DNA from: Glandiceps talaboti
Lineage: Eukaryota; Hemichordata; Enteropneusta; Spengelidae
DNA: 64,000 nt
Assembly (NCBI RefSeq): GCF_964340395.1
Contig: NC_135554.1
Location: forward strand, 7,396,475-7,460,474
Direction of reading: 5' to 3'
Position numbers and translations under genes: made by a program. Shown here one piece after another: positions 1-12,713 of the stretch. Each line of letters opens with the position of its first letter. Positions within the stretch are counted from its first letter, which is position 1. The notes below the pieces were generated by a model that saw only the letters and a list, made by a program, of their open reading frames with translations, did no database searches and was not told the DNA's origin.

Positions 1-2430
1 AGGCGTCTCTCTGGGGAGAATATTGCTCAATTCATTATAAGTAGCAAAGCAGGCTTAATGCAAGGAATTATGAGAGTCTAAGACATTACTCAAGATGGTT
101 ACACTACTGAGATCTTAGATCGTTGGACCGGTTTGACAAATTGGAACACACAGATAAAGACAGACAGATTGACATACTTTTTTTTCAAATTTCATGTAGA
201 GTGTCAGTCTTTTTTTATTTGTTATGTATTGTATATATGTTATTAAATTTAATTTATTAGGGAAACAAACATATTACATACATTTCTGGATCTTCATTTT
301 CTAATTTTTCTCAGAGGATTTTTGTTTTATTTTAAATCATATGACTAACAAAGTCATCAATTTCTGCTACAGCTATACTAATAATAGGTATCAAATAATT
401 AAATCAAGCAAACTGACTCGATAACAAATCAAGCATTGCGTTCATCTATCTGCAAAGAGGATGCATTCTATAATTTGTATTTATGCTAAAATGATGTTCA
501 AGTTCACTTTAAAAAATTAAATAAACATAATTTCTTTTTTAAAAGGTTGCTTCTTCTCTCACTGTGTTACCATAACATATGATTCGGAATGCATTGCACC
601 AAATATACTGTGATATCGTTATATATCAATACCGTATATGATTGATGACAACTATATATGAACATTGCATAAATATAAAGTCTACCGCCAAGTTTAAGTT
701 ATAAGTATACCTCCACGCCAGGATCCAGTGGGTTCATCCTTAGCATATATTCCCAAATTGCTAATTCAATGGTTGAAATGTAGCTAAAGCTAGTTTTGGG
801 TGGGTTAGTTTTGATTACAAGACTATTTGGTCCATTCGTCATAAACAACCAAATAACGTGCACCGACAACATGTAACACGGGTAGTAGTACATGATTGAA
901 TTGCAAAATGTGAATAAAGAATATGTTTAAAGTCCAAACGAGTGTAGTACTGTAATAACATACTTGGTAGTTTGATTATTGTCACAGTATCTAGTAACTG
1001 ATAGTTGTATACAGCGCCCCCACACATATGAATGTTGTGTGTACGGAAACTGCGGCATTGGCTAGTTAACAGTATTACAACTACTCTGGTAACTATTAAT
1101 CCCAAGTACCTACATTGACCTAACAATAACTGGCCTGTACGTAAATTAAATGGTATATGAAAAATAAATAAACAAATTAAAATCTGTGTTTTTATGAGTA
1201 TACATTTTGAGGATAATGGTCGTAAAAAAGGGGACAATACAGAAATACTTATCATTTGCAATGACGCGTGACTTGTTTAAATCATTTTGAGACTATTTAA
1301 GGCTCTTCTACCCGTTTATTCACTTTGCCTGAATTTGTAAACAACTTGTCAATGCAAGGCATGATGAGATTGGCATTGTTATTGTCGTTTATATCACTGC
1401 ATGAAAACAGACGTTTAAGCTTTTATAAGCTATCGTAATCACGTCGGCTCCGCTTCGTTTGCCGTCGATTAAGCCGGCTTAAATTTCCTCAGGTGTGACC
1501 GGCAGGAACGTATTCATCGTAAACTTCACACTTACGACGTTACACGACGTGTACGTCGATCTACCAATAATGCCTAATACATGGTTCAGCGTTGAGAGTT
1601 ATAGAAATGTTGAAGTGTTGCACTTCAGTTAAGACCTAAACTGTCTGTAACGTAAGACTGTGTTGTTGAAAGGACTGACAAGGTGTAGAAAATCCGACAT
1701 TTTGGTGTCGGAAAGGGTTACGCTGGTGTTCCGAAGTTACTTGCGAGTGTTGTCAGTGTGACAGACGGGAAAAACCAGCTGTTAGTACCAGTATAACAAT
1801 GGGGAAGAGTCGCGTCTATTCATAGACCCTCCACCAGTCTATGTTATATTGTACTATGCGGGCAGTGGCGTTGTCTAATTTGCATCCAAAAGATCTGAGA
1901 CCACTAAGAAAAGATTAACAGCATAGGTGTCGGTCAGATATCAAAATCAATCTACATTTTACTTGTTGAGGTTTCACTTCATGTAAATATCACTGTGTGG
2001 TGAAAATATGCTTACGAGTATTGATTGCTTTAACCTCTGCTGCTCCCCAGAGCTTCTTAGACGATTTTTCTTCCATGGTTATTTGATTTCTTCAATAGCT
2101 GTCAGTGTAGACTATTATCCCCGTCCTATCATGACCAATGCACTTTAACCCTTTGCATGAAACTGTGGAATGTTGATTGACTATAGTGTATATTGCCATG
2201 GGGTTTACCTCAATAAATTGCATTTATGTCTTCATTAAGCAGTGGGGTTATTTTAAGGTCAGACAAACGCTCACTAAACTTATGAGCAGTAGACAGCCAT
2301 TTGTTCTGCTTAGGTGAATAAGGGTGACGTTACTATCAAACAGACACAGTGTAGACATCGGCTATCGTATTCACAAAAGTTTAAACTGCTTACAAGTCGA
2401 TAAAGGACAATACGATGCAAGATAACACAT

Positions 2431-2476
2431 GCAATACAATACAATACAATACAATACAATACAATACAATACAATA
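2431..2476. repeat. (ACAAT)n microsatellite
   Basis: Nine or so perfect copies of a 5-bp unit, followed by a short degenerate ccata/tacca tract to about 2503. Confidence 0.95.
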
Positions 2477-5299
2477 ATTACCATACCATATCATACCATA
2501 CCATCTTACTAAATACTGTAAGCAAACTTCGTTGTAAATTAAGTAGAGTCAAAAAAGAATTTAGCCTCACCATGCATTTACGTTCAACGTTATTGTTTCA
2601 CTTGTTATTAATCAGAAATGTTTTATTTTCTGAATTACAGGACTTACTTATTCAGCAATAATAATTAATAGCAAATATCTAGACCAGTCAAGCTGATGCA
2701 AAAAGAAAGCGATCTGACATCAACTTCACAGCAATATGTATTGTAGTTTGTCTTGGGTGAGACAAAAATGCATTATTTTAAAATTTGGTTAATATTGATG
2801 AAACAAGAGCAATTCCCCTTTGAGATTTTGTTTGAATAAACTCTATCTCTTTAACCAATATTGAATTTATATCATTATGTTGTGTGGTGTATTTGTGAGA
2901 GATTAAATGTGTATTAACGATGTGGTGAAATGGCATATACGATACGAAATACTAAGACAGAACCATTCGCCAGCAGCATGTTTGTAACATACACTTTAAT
3001 GATGTAAGCAGACCATTTGTCATGTTGACACTGTTGTTCTACGCTTGGCAACATAAATAGTGATGCTAAACATAGCAGCTTTTCATTGGAGTTTATGCCT
3101 CTTAAGTGAATTAGTGTAATGTCCCTCTTGCTCTTCAACTACGACTTACTATGTTCATCGCCGGAATTCACACTCTCAGACAAGTGGTTTACATTATAAG
3201 CGTCTAATGTCACCTGCAGACGAAGATTTAAAGTATACACATGACATCATGTAACTACTGAGGGTAATCGTTACCCCTCTACTTATCACAGCTTCATTCA
3301 GGACTTTACCAACACGGATTGGTGTAGCCTTTGGTAGTCTAGTCTCAAAGGTTATAATTAACATATTCATGGAAATGGTTTGAACAACCATGTCATCAGG
3401 AAGAATTATGTTATAGAACTAGGGAAGGTGTACAGGTAATTGAAAGGGAGAGCGTAACGATATAACAAATGGCACATGGGTTGGTGATCTACTCTAAATC
3501 AACAACCAATGTAAAATAAGAGCATTCTTCCAAAAGAAACATGCCTCTGGTCTTTGAGTAAAACACTGATTACAAGTCTTCGTGTTAATACTTTTTTATT
3601 CAATGAAAAAAGAACAACTGTGTTAAAAAAACAAACATAATACAAAATTCATACAAATTCATAAATTGTCATCCCATTGTTGTTACAAACACGGTGAGTC
3701 TTGGAGACCAAATTATTCAAAGTTGTTAGTTTATGTCGTTAGGGAGAATGGGACTGGGAAGGCCAGTCTGCCGAGTATTGTGTGACCCTCCCCGGTTGGG
3801 TGTTCTAAAACATAGCCACTCGCAATTTGATTTTTGCTAAAATATGACCTCCTCCCGTCCGAACATTAAAAATAAAACAATGTATTAAAATGTTGTTAAG
3901 TTTCGACATCAGTACAATAATGATATTTTACAATGACACAATCAGTCAAAGTTTAATGTGGCAATGCTAATTTTATATTCGAAAATGTCATCCTTCCTCG
4001 ATGACCAGAACGAATTTGTAAAATATGTCCCAAATAATAATTTCCTGGCCCCTCCCATTTGTAACTATTAAAGTCGCCCTTATACAGATTATACTAATAC
4101 AGATATATTGACCACAGCTAAAATACATGTGATGGTAGTAAAGAAATTTAACTGTTATTAGACACACACAGCCATACTTGAAATTCTTATTATAATGCCA
4201 AGTACGTACCAGGTGCAACACCAAATATGGAAGATATACTCTGGTCGTTCTACGTCACTACAACGCGTGTCTATGTCACGACAAGGCGTGTCTACTCCAT
4301 TGATTCTGCTGTGTTTGAAGTATCAGTAAAAACACCCAAAATTTAAATTAGTTTTCCAGATTTCTTTTATAATACTGGCGATGGTATAATTACATTATTC
4401 CCAATATGTTTCTTCATTCATCCGGAAAATGACCCGAGGTGTTCAGTATGAGTCACTAGACTGGCCACTTATTAGGTCACACATACTTTTTTCCTTGGCT
4501 AAAAGAAGAAACACATTGGGGAAAAATATCCAATTATTCCCCAACGAACTGAAGATTTAACTTTACAAAATATAAATCTACATAAATGTATTAGGGCAAA
4601 ATGGTATGTACTTGGTTTTCTTGGTTACATATAAAACAGTGTAAACTGAAATGTCTAGATGCCATCACTCTAAACTGAACTATACATGTTAATACAATTC
4701 ACCATTAGTGCAATTCATTTATACCAATCCTATTTCTGTTTCTTAAAAGAAGATTTCCATGATTATTATTGAAAACAAACCATCTGAGTTATATCAAGAG
4801 ATTTATAATAAAAATACAATTCTTGATAACATTATAACACCTTCAGATACAAATTTGATTAATTATAAATGTCACTTCACATTAAGTTTCTGCCATACTA
4901 AATAACAAATATTATTAAGTATTAAAATGTGGTGCACGTCCAAGCCAAATCCTAATCTATCCTGAGATGATATGATTTGCTTTTTGACAGAATTTCAAAC
5001 CATGAATACGTTTTTAATCAATCATCATTCAGAAATACGTCGTTAGTCACGCACCTAAAATATTAAAATTCGATGCATATCTTTTTGTGCGAAGCTAGGA
5101 TTAAATACCTGTAAATTATAATGAATACCGATCATAAGTCGAAGGGTGTGCAGCATATTGTTAAATTGTATATTAATTTATTTATTTTCCATGTTACATT
5201 TATAATGGATAATACTGCATAGTAATATTTCATGTATCCCCCGAAATTAACATTTTGTACGTATATCTCGTTATTAATAATCAATGTATGGAAGGTCTC

Positions 5300-5520
5300 A
5301 TTTGACCACATGTTTCCACCAGTGTACAGCCTGTGAATATAGGTTGTGTAAGTGAGTGAGTATGAGACATTGCCACCTATGAAAATTTATCCACGCCTTA
5401 TATCACGTCCCTTAGGAGCTGTGCACACTCAAATGTGTACTTCGTCTCGTACTACTCCTGGACATGGGTGATGTCGGGTGGATCACTGGTATGGTAAAAA
5501 TTGGATAAGTTAGACTTTTC
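5300..5520. repeat. Dispersed repeat copy (partner near 42415-42640)
   Basis: Both copies start with a gaccA(c)atgt.tttccac motif, share gagtgagtatgagac or ggtgagtatgagac about 60 nt later, and continue with alignable sequence through a cgtctc(g)tact block to a ggtagggtaaa-like or ggtatggtaaa-like end. The length and position suggest a SINE-sized interspersed repeat. I could not identify a pol III promoter or a tail, so the class is open. Confidence 0.45.
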
Positions 5521-5944
5521 GTATAGTGAGCATATATGTATCAACCGTTATTAATTACAACCATTTTTAGATAAGCCTACAATTTGAAAACTCTGGACAT
5601 GCCAAGAATTTTGACATTTGAGTAGTCTATACCTGTATATTAAATTACACCATTATTGTTAGGGTTCAATAATTATATTAAATAGTATGTATTCATATAA
5701 AAAAGTGACGCACCAACTCCCTAACCCCAGCAAAATACTTCTTGAGTAATATTGCACTTATCGATGTGACATACCATATACCTAAAATGTTGTTTTATCA
5801 AATTAATTATATGAAGTGTAATGGAATACCCGGATTACTTTTTGAAATAGTGGAAATCACGAAAATCTCCACGCGTAGTATATGCGTGTTCACGCGAGAT
5901 ATATACACGTGGACTGCTCACTGATCGAACTGAGTCGGAAACAT

Positions 5945-6018
5945 TGTATGTATGTATGTATGTATGTATGTATGTATGTATGTATGTATGTATGTATGTA
6001 TGTATGTATGTATGTATG
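5945..6018. repeat. (TGTA)n microsatellite
   Basis: About 18 perfect tetranucleotide repeats, 300 bp downstream of the phosphatase stop codon, probably beyond or within its 3' UTR. Confidence 0.95.
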
Positions 6019-6225
6019 CTGACTGACTTTACTCGATTATCTTTTTGTTTATTTTAACTCCTCATGTAAGCATAATTATTAATAATTTGAGATGAAACCA
6101 ATAGTTGCCTGCTTCCTAATCTCAATGATAGATAGAAGTTGCGTTTTAAAAGAAACAAATTCGCTACAAGGACTAAACCCTTCTCTGCAACATTGCTTCC
6201 TGAAACAAAGATTACTTACTACAGT

Positions 6226-6231
6226 TTTATT
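6226..6231 (-). terminator. Candidate polyadenylation signal of the RPTP gene
   Basis: AATAAA on the minus strand, about 100 nt after the stop codon at 6332-6334. A second AATAAA lies at 6048-6053. Neither has transcript support here, so this is positional inference only. Confidence 0.35.
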
Positions 6232-6331
6232 CAAACGTGAGATATGTCGTTTTACTTTTCTTGTGTGATGATCTTCAATAGGAAATAGTTCACAGGTCAT
6301 AGAAAATTGCCTCATGTTGAAGATTCAATCG

Positions 6332-7403
6332 TTATTCAAAGTTGGCGTAAGTGGCAAAGGAGTCTAGGTAGGCAAGAAGGGCGTCGTAGATATATTCATA
6401 TTGTGCCTGTAACAAATAATCATGCATGCTATTAGATGTCATATGGATGAGGATTAGGTAGTTAGTTTGGATTTTTTTAAATACAATTTTGACATGGCTT
6501 CTTGCTTGATTAATCAATGTAAAACAACACGTCAACTCCTTGTTTGTTAATATATAAATTGCAAAACATTATTAATTGTGTAAAATGTGTGTTATTATAC
6601 CTACAATGACACACTTCTTTTACTATTTGTTTAGCCCTTTGCAAGTAACTGTCAAACATAGACTATGGCTATATTGATTCGCATTGATTTTCCAAGTAGG
6701 GCATCATGATGATGACATCGGTTCATGAATTAAAAATCCAAAATAAATACCAAATCCAACAGCAACTGTAAGTGATGATTCATTGAATGCCATATGTAAA
6801 GATAAAGCAATGACAAAAGCTAGGGTATGTGAGAGTTCTAGACAGCAGATGAATTATAGTTGTAAATATATCAGATCAAACTTACAAGCGTCTCCACCAT
6901 TTGAGGTCTGTTGTCCCTCAATGTCTTGACTGCCTGGAATACATTCACGATTTGCTCCATTTTGATCTTTTCGTTGGCTGCGACAAATGCGCAGAAGACA
7001 CCACTTCGCCCGAGTCCATTTCTGTGGGGTGGGGGTGTAGGTAAACACGGATTCAGAAAAGCAAAAATCCATTCACCCTATGCTATGTTTGCATTGACTT
7101 TGATAAAACATGTTAACAATCAACAAGGGCTGTTTTGTAGTCGATACATTAAGATCATCAATACAAACCGGCAGTCTTTATACTTTCGTTTATCCAAGGA
7201 AGGAGTGACGTATACGTAGTACACATACCTGCAGTGAACAGCTATACGGTTGTCACCGGACTGTTGCTGTGCTTTTTCAACCAATGTTAACATCTCTGAC
7301 ATAATGGATGTAGAATCAGGGATATCTTTGTCAGATGGCCATGCAGTCAGTTGTAAATGTGTAATCGTTCGTTTGACGACAGTTTTACCGCCCTTCTGAA
7401 ATA

Positions 7404-7502
<99 letters not shown>

Positions 7503-10500
7503 CGTGAATAATGCACATCATGGCATGACATCTCTGGTTGGGAAATATCTGACGACTGATCTCGACAAACAACTTAAACTTTAAATTTACTCCCATTTGA
7601 GTCTACCATACCATCAAGCTGTTCGCAATTAGATGTTAACTGGGTATATAATATGGATCTGCATCGTGAAGGTGTCATGATATGGTATTTCTCGCTGTCA
7701 CACCAGTGCACAAGTGAATAAACAATGTAATGGAGCAATGATGTCTACCAACCACTCCAATGTGTGGTCGATAAACGTATACTCAAACCTGAAGTATTTG
7801 TTAAAACGACGTTTCAAACTGAGTATGCAGGGGTGCCATCTCAGTTTCAGTCGTATGGAGTTGTTGTTACTACCAAACCAGAAAGTGTACAGAGTTTCAA
7901 TTAGGCACGCTTTGTGTTTTTCTTTTACATTCCACACAATGTTTTGTGATACGAATTACATAAGCAAAATACAGGGACTTAGAGGGCACACGCACATCAA
8001 ATGTGACATTTTATATCACAGGCTGTATGTAATTCGTAGCAAAAAACAAACTCTGTATGAGATGTAAAAAGCATCGTGCTGCCTAATTAAATTCTCTATT
8101 CACTCTGGTTCGGTAATAAATCAGTACAACTCGAAATACAGGCCACTGCAGAAATCATTCAATTCAATAGTCTAAATGTATACACAGTGAAATATTTTTC
8201 TCTAATGATTAAGCAACTCGACAATGCAGAGTGTTGCTCATCTAATTAGTCAATGTAAATACACATACCCCTTGTATATTGGCAGTGTTTGTATTATTGT
8301 AGTTTATGCAAAATCAGGTTACCCTTAAAAAAAAGATATTTGATATTCAAGTGTTGCAAACATGAAACCTTAGGTATTCCACACTATTTTTGACCCACCC
8401 GTTCTCTATAAGCTTCACTTGTTATTAACATGCAACCAAAAATTACTATTAAATTAGGAAACTTTGAATTTTTTTTTGCTTTTCAGAAAAGTTCTTCATT
8501 GACTATAAATTCAAAATGATTGCAACCACTGTATTCTTTTTGTTTTATTTTAAAGACCGATGGCCTATTACAATACACAGTGAAATACAATTCACCTATG
8601 TTATTACCTTGGTAGAGTAGAGTGTCAAACCAATACTTCTCTCAACTATGTGACCGATATCTTCAGTCTCTAAAACTTCAACTTCAAATGGACCATATCG
8701 CATGATGCCATCGTCACACCAGTATTGTCCTCTTCTCTATTGAACCATTTGAAACATTTTGTTAGAGATAATGCAATGCAGTGCATTTTTAGAAAACACA
8801 ACACAACACAACACAACACAACACAGAACAAAAGAACAGAACACGACACAACGTAACACAACACACCACAACACAACACAACAAAATAACAGAACACAAC
8901 ACAACACAATACAACACAATCAATGCAATACAGTACAGTAAAGTAACATAAATTACAGTAGAAAAGCACAATACAATACAATACAATACAATACAATACA
9001 ATACAATACAATACAATGCAATACAATACAATACAAGACAATACAATATAGTACAATACTATACAATAATACAATACAGTACAATGCAGTGCAAGGAAAG
9101 GTAAAGCACTACAGTAAAGTACAGTAAAGTACAACACAGTACAGTATAACTAACACGAGAATGTCTTCTGAATCTACATAATCTTGCTCAAATTGCTACA
9201 TTGGTTTGCACTGCCTTCTTTTTCGCATCATGCAATAAATTGAAACAGTGTCTACAAATAAGATCTTTCTCGATCAAGACGACATGCTGTTACAGGTATA
9301 ATAACTTCTTCAATGTCAGCATAGTTAATGTCAAGCACGTGCACTTGTGCTAAGTATTTATCTTCCTTTCCTTGTGTGTTGGTATACATAAGGTCGGGGT
9401 GTAGTTTATGGATATTTGTTCGATTTAGGAAAACTGTTTGTATATATTATAGATGTGATGTATCACCCTTCTTTTATTTAAATTTTTCACAAAGAAGGCA
9501 CTTTCCTAGTGTTATAAGTAAATGATTGTACAAACTTGGTTAAGTCATCATAAACAAGCTAATTGATATATCTATCACTTACCATATCTTCACTGTCAAT
9601 ATAATTCATCTTAACAATGGAGTTAGTTTTATAGTATCACTTACCGTATCTCTTCACTGTCAATATAATTTATCTTAGCAATGGTGTTTGTTTTATAATT
9701 GAACTTACCATATCTTCATTGCCTATATCATTTAACATAACAATGGCGTTTGTTTTTGATTTATAACAGTACTTACCATCTCCTCACTGTCCATATCATT
9801 TAGCATAACAATGGTATTTGCCTGATAATCGTACACCATTCTCCAGAAATCAACAATAGTGTGTGACATCGGCATTTGTGTGGCTAGGAAGGCATCTTTA
9901 CGAGTGTATGCCTAGAACAAAATGTAATATAATTAGTGCAAATGCATTTAGCTATTTTTAGTTTTTATTTATGCATAATACATAAAAAGCTACACAATTT
10001 TGTTATTTACAGGTCTAGATACCTGTTTGGTTACACAAAGAATATGGAAGGTGAAATGTACGCTTATAACAAAGAATACCACCAAGTATTCATTGTAAAC
10101 ATGTTTTCATTACATGTATGACATTGTTTGGCGAACAATAATATAACCATAAGTTCATAGAGAACATTGGTGATTACATGTTGCTACTGATGGGAAAACT
10201 GTATTTTATCACACGTTCAATGTATAAAGTATTGGCTTTGTGACAAATATGTGTAAGGTTCAAGGCAAAGGTTACTTAAACATTCAAATGTAATTGAAAA
10301 AATGAAGTTCAAGTTTCATGTTTTGTCATACATAAAAGTATGTATCTTTTTGTGTTAGGATTGACTCGATGTAAGAACACCACTTTGATCGATATTCATT
10401 ATGAGTAAAACATCCAAACAAAAATGTCAATAGAGGGACATAATATATGTATATAATCATACCTGATTGACCAAATTAACATACGTAACAGAAATTAACA

Positions 10501-12713
10501 GAAAGGATCTCATTAAATAAAAAAGAGTCTTCGCAGAAGACACAGACCTCAAAGACCTTACTTATATGTGTTTGAATTGAGACACGATTTAAAAGAAATT
10601 GATGGCAGCAGACTCTATGTATTAAGGTTGTTGAGTTATATGGTTAATCATTATTATTCGCTACAAATATGGATGCCATTGAGTAAAACAGTAAAGCATT
10701 TATATGTTTTTCTTGTGTGCATTCTATAAACATGAAAGAAAAGACACAAGCCACACATAATTGCTACAAAGTGACTGCAATATGTAATTGATAGCTTAAT
10801 TCTGATGATCCCCTCTGTAGATCAGGGTTAAGGTCAAATGCCACTCATACAGTAGAGCTTGCATGTGATTATATGGGGTTAGACACTTGGATAGATTCTA
10901 TTTATTGAAGTTTTTGAGTCATGCAGTAATATAGTGAGTTTTTACTGTAAATATGACTGACATTCAGGGAATATTACATAAGCACCAAAAATAATGCTTG
11001 TGTATATACTTTTTCAATATTACTTGTAGATATGATTTAAAAGAAAGTGGCAATATATAAACACTATAATGTGTCTTTAATAGACAGGAATTGGCTTGAT
11101 TTTGATAACCAGCCCTGAAAGTCAAGGTCAGGGTCAATGGTCAAGCCCCCCCCCCCCCGAAGATAGATTGCATCTGATAATAGGGGGTGAGACACTTGAA
11201 TGGATTGTCTAAATTGATTTTTATATAAAATATGGCCACCATTTCGTCAGATGTGAATATATCAAAAAAGAAATTGATGTGCATATGTCCCATTTTAAGA
11301 AATCTGACTGCATGACTGATGCATTACTGAAGGACGGACTCCTGGATATACACACGGATTGACCCCATCGAAATTGCCATGCCTTCGAAGTTTAAAAATA
11401 CTAACGGTGAGAAAGCTGGCATTGATATAATCAGTGGATCCCTTGATATCTACTGGTGTTGTCAGGAGTGGTCTGCATCGATCAACTGCAAGTAAATGGT
11501 TAGATAAAGCACATGTTATACAATTGCCAAACAACTCGTGAATGAGAATATCTTCGTTTCTACGACTGGTAAATAATCAGGCCACATATCTTCACATTTT
11601 CAAGGAAGATGGAAGATTAAAACATATTGGTTGAGCGAATGAGTTACTCATTTGCCATGTGTTATGGACATGACACTAGTAGCAAGAAAAATTCCGAAAA
11701 CGACACTTTCCAATTTTTAGTTCAGATTGGGTTCAATTCTGTACATTTATGCTTAAGAGGTTTCTGTACTTTCCCATTAACTCATGTATAATCGGATTCT
11801 ACTCCTCTCAAAAAAGTAATTCATATTGCTAGTCAGAAGAGATTTAAATACATTTCCATTCAGTTCAGAATAAATTAATCAGTTCAACCGTGCACTAAAC
11901 ATATGAATATTCAAATCTACTTTCAATCACTGCTATCACAAACAAGGAAGCATCCTTGATAAATAATCTACCCCTTCCTTCAGTTACATTTCCCAATCGA
12001 CTAACTTCGAATGACAGTATGTTTGAACGTTAAAACTGTGTGTGCTTACTTGGTATTATCTCAGGGTATCTATTTTTACCAAAGTTTTCCTTTTCTCTCC
12101 CATCAGAACATTCGCCATCAATTGGTTCACTGGAAACTTCATTAAGGATCTTAAATAACAAAAATACAGTACTGAAACAGTGAATACTAGTAGTGAGATT
12201 GTGTCAACCATTTATGGCTTATATATAGTTTACTATGCAAACGATTTAACCTTACAAAATTATTCGGATAACCCTTTTAGAAGACCTACAGTAGACGATA
12301 TAATACTATAAATATATCGTTCATTAGGAGATAGACTGTCATGATAATGATATTTTAAGAATTGAATTGGACCAAGCAGTATATTGCATGCCAAAGAATG
12401 ACTGGGAATCGTGTCAATTATTTACAAGCTTTCCTCTTGCTCATTATGGGCTAATAAAATGTTGAAAAAATAATGTGAATATCTACCATATCGACATAGT
12501 TATAACAATTATGTCTACCACAAAAAATTGTTCTCACTTTAAACTGAGAGGTTATCTACTTACTCGAAATTCTTTATCTAATGCAGACTTTCGTGTTGCT
12601 TTGTCTTTCATCTTTAGCTCCGTTAGCTTCATCCTCAGATTTCCTGTCTCTATTTCTGTATTTCCATATACAGTAGCCTCTAGCACTGCAGAGTAGATAA
12701 ACTCATACTGGTC
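6332..12713 (-). CDS. RPTP exons 22-29: second phosphatase domain D2 and C-terminus
   Basis: Eight exons (12564-12713, 12050-12149, 11406-11485, 9777-9911, 8608-8736, 7229-7395, 6886-7021, 6332-6406). Motifs: [34 protein letters not shown] (WPD aspartate replaced by Ser1287), [10 protein letters not shown] (Cys1321 and Arg1327 kept), and the usual C-terminus Y-L-D-S-F before TAA at 6334-6332. Membrane-distal domains of tandem RPTPs are normally regulatory; the lost WPD acid fits low or no activity. Confidence 0.9.

Larger units (their letters stand above)
1..6225. other. Downstream flank of the RPTP gene, no gene supported
   Basis: No ORF here has recognisable protein character; all are short and AT-driven. 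The stretch holds simple repeats (listed separately) and one dispersed-repeat copy near 5.3-5.5 kb. At about 1440-1860 the composition changes to CpG-richer sequence, which could be an unmethylated promoter or first exon of a neighbouring gene, but I see no convincing coding frame there. Any 3' UTR of the phosphatase gene would occupy the right end. Confidence 0.5.

Noticed and set aside
839-1261. 140-codon minus-strand ORF
   Set aside because: No domain, no protein-like pattern, no splice context; consistent with chance.
7120-7596. Long ORFs on both strands with Ile-Tyr repeats
   Set aside because: They are translations of the (AT)n tract; the only real coding part is exon 27 (7229-7395).
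8670-9137. ORFs rich in Cys, Val, Leu and Tyr on the minus strand and Thr, Gln, His on the plus strand
   Set aside because: They arise from the ACAAC/ACAAT microsatellite; only 8608-8736 belongs to an exon.
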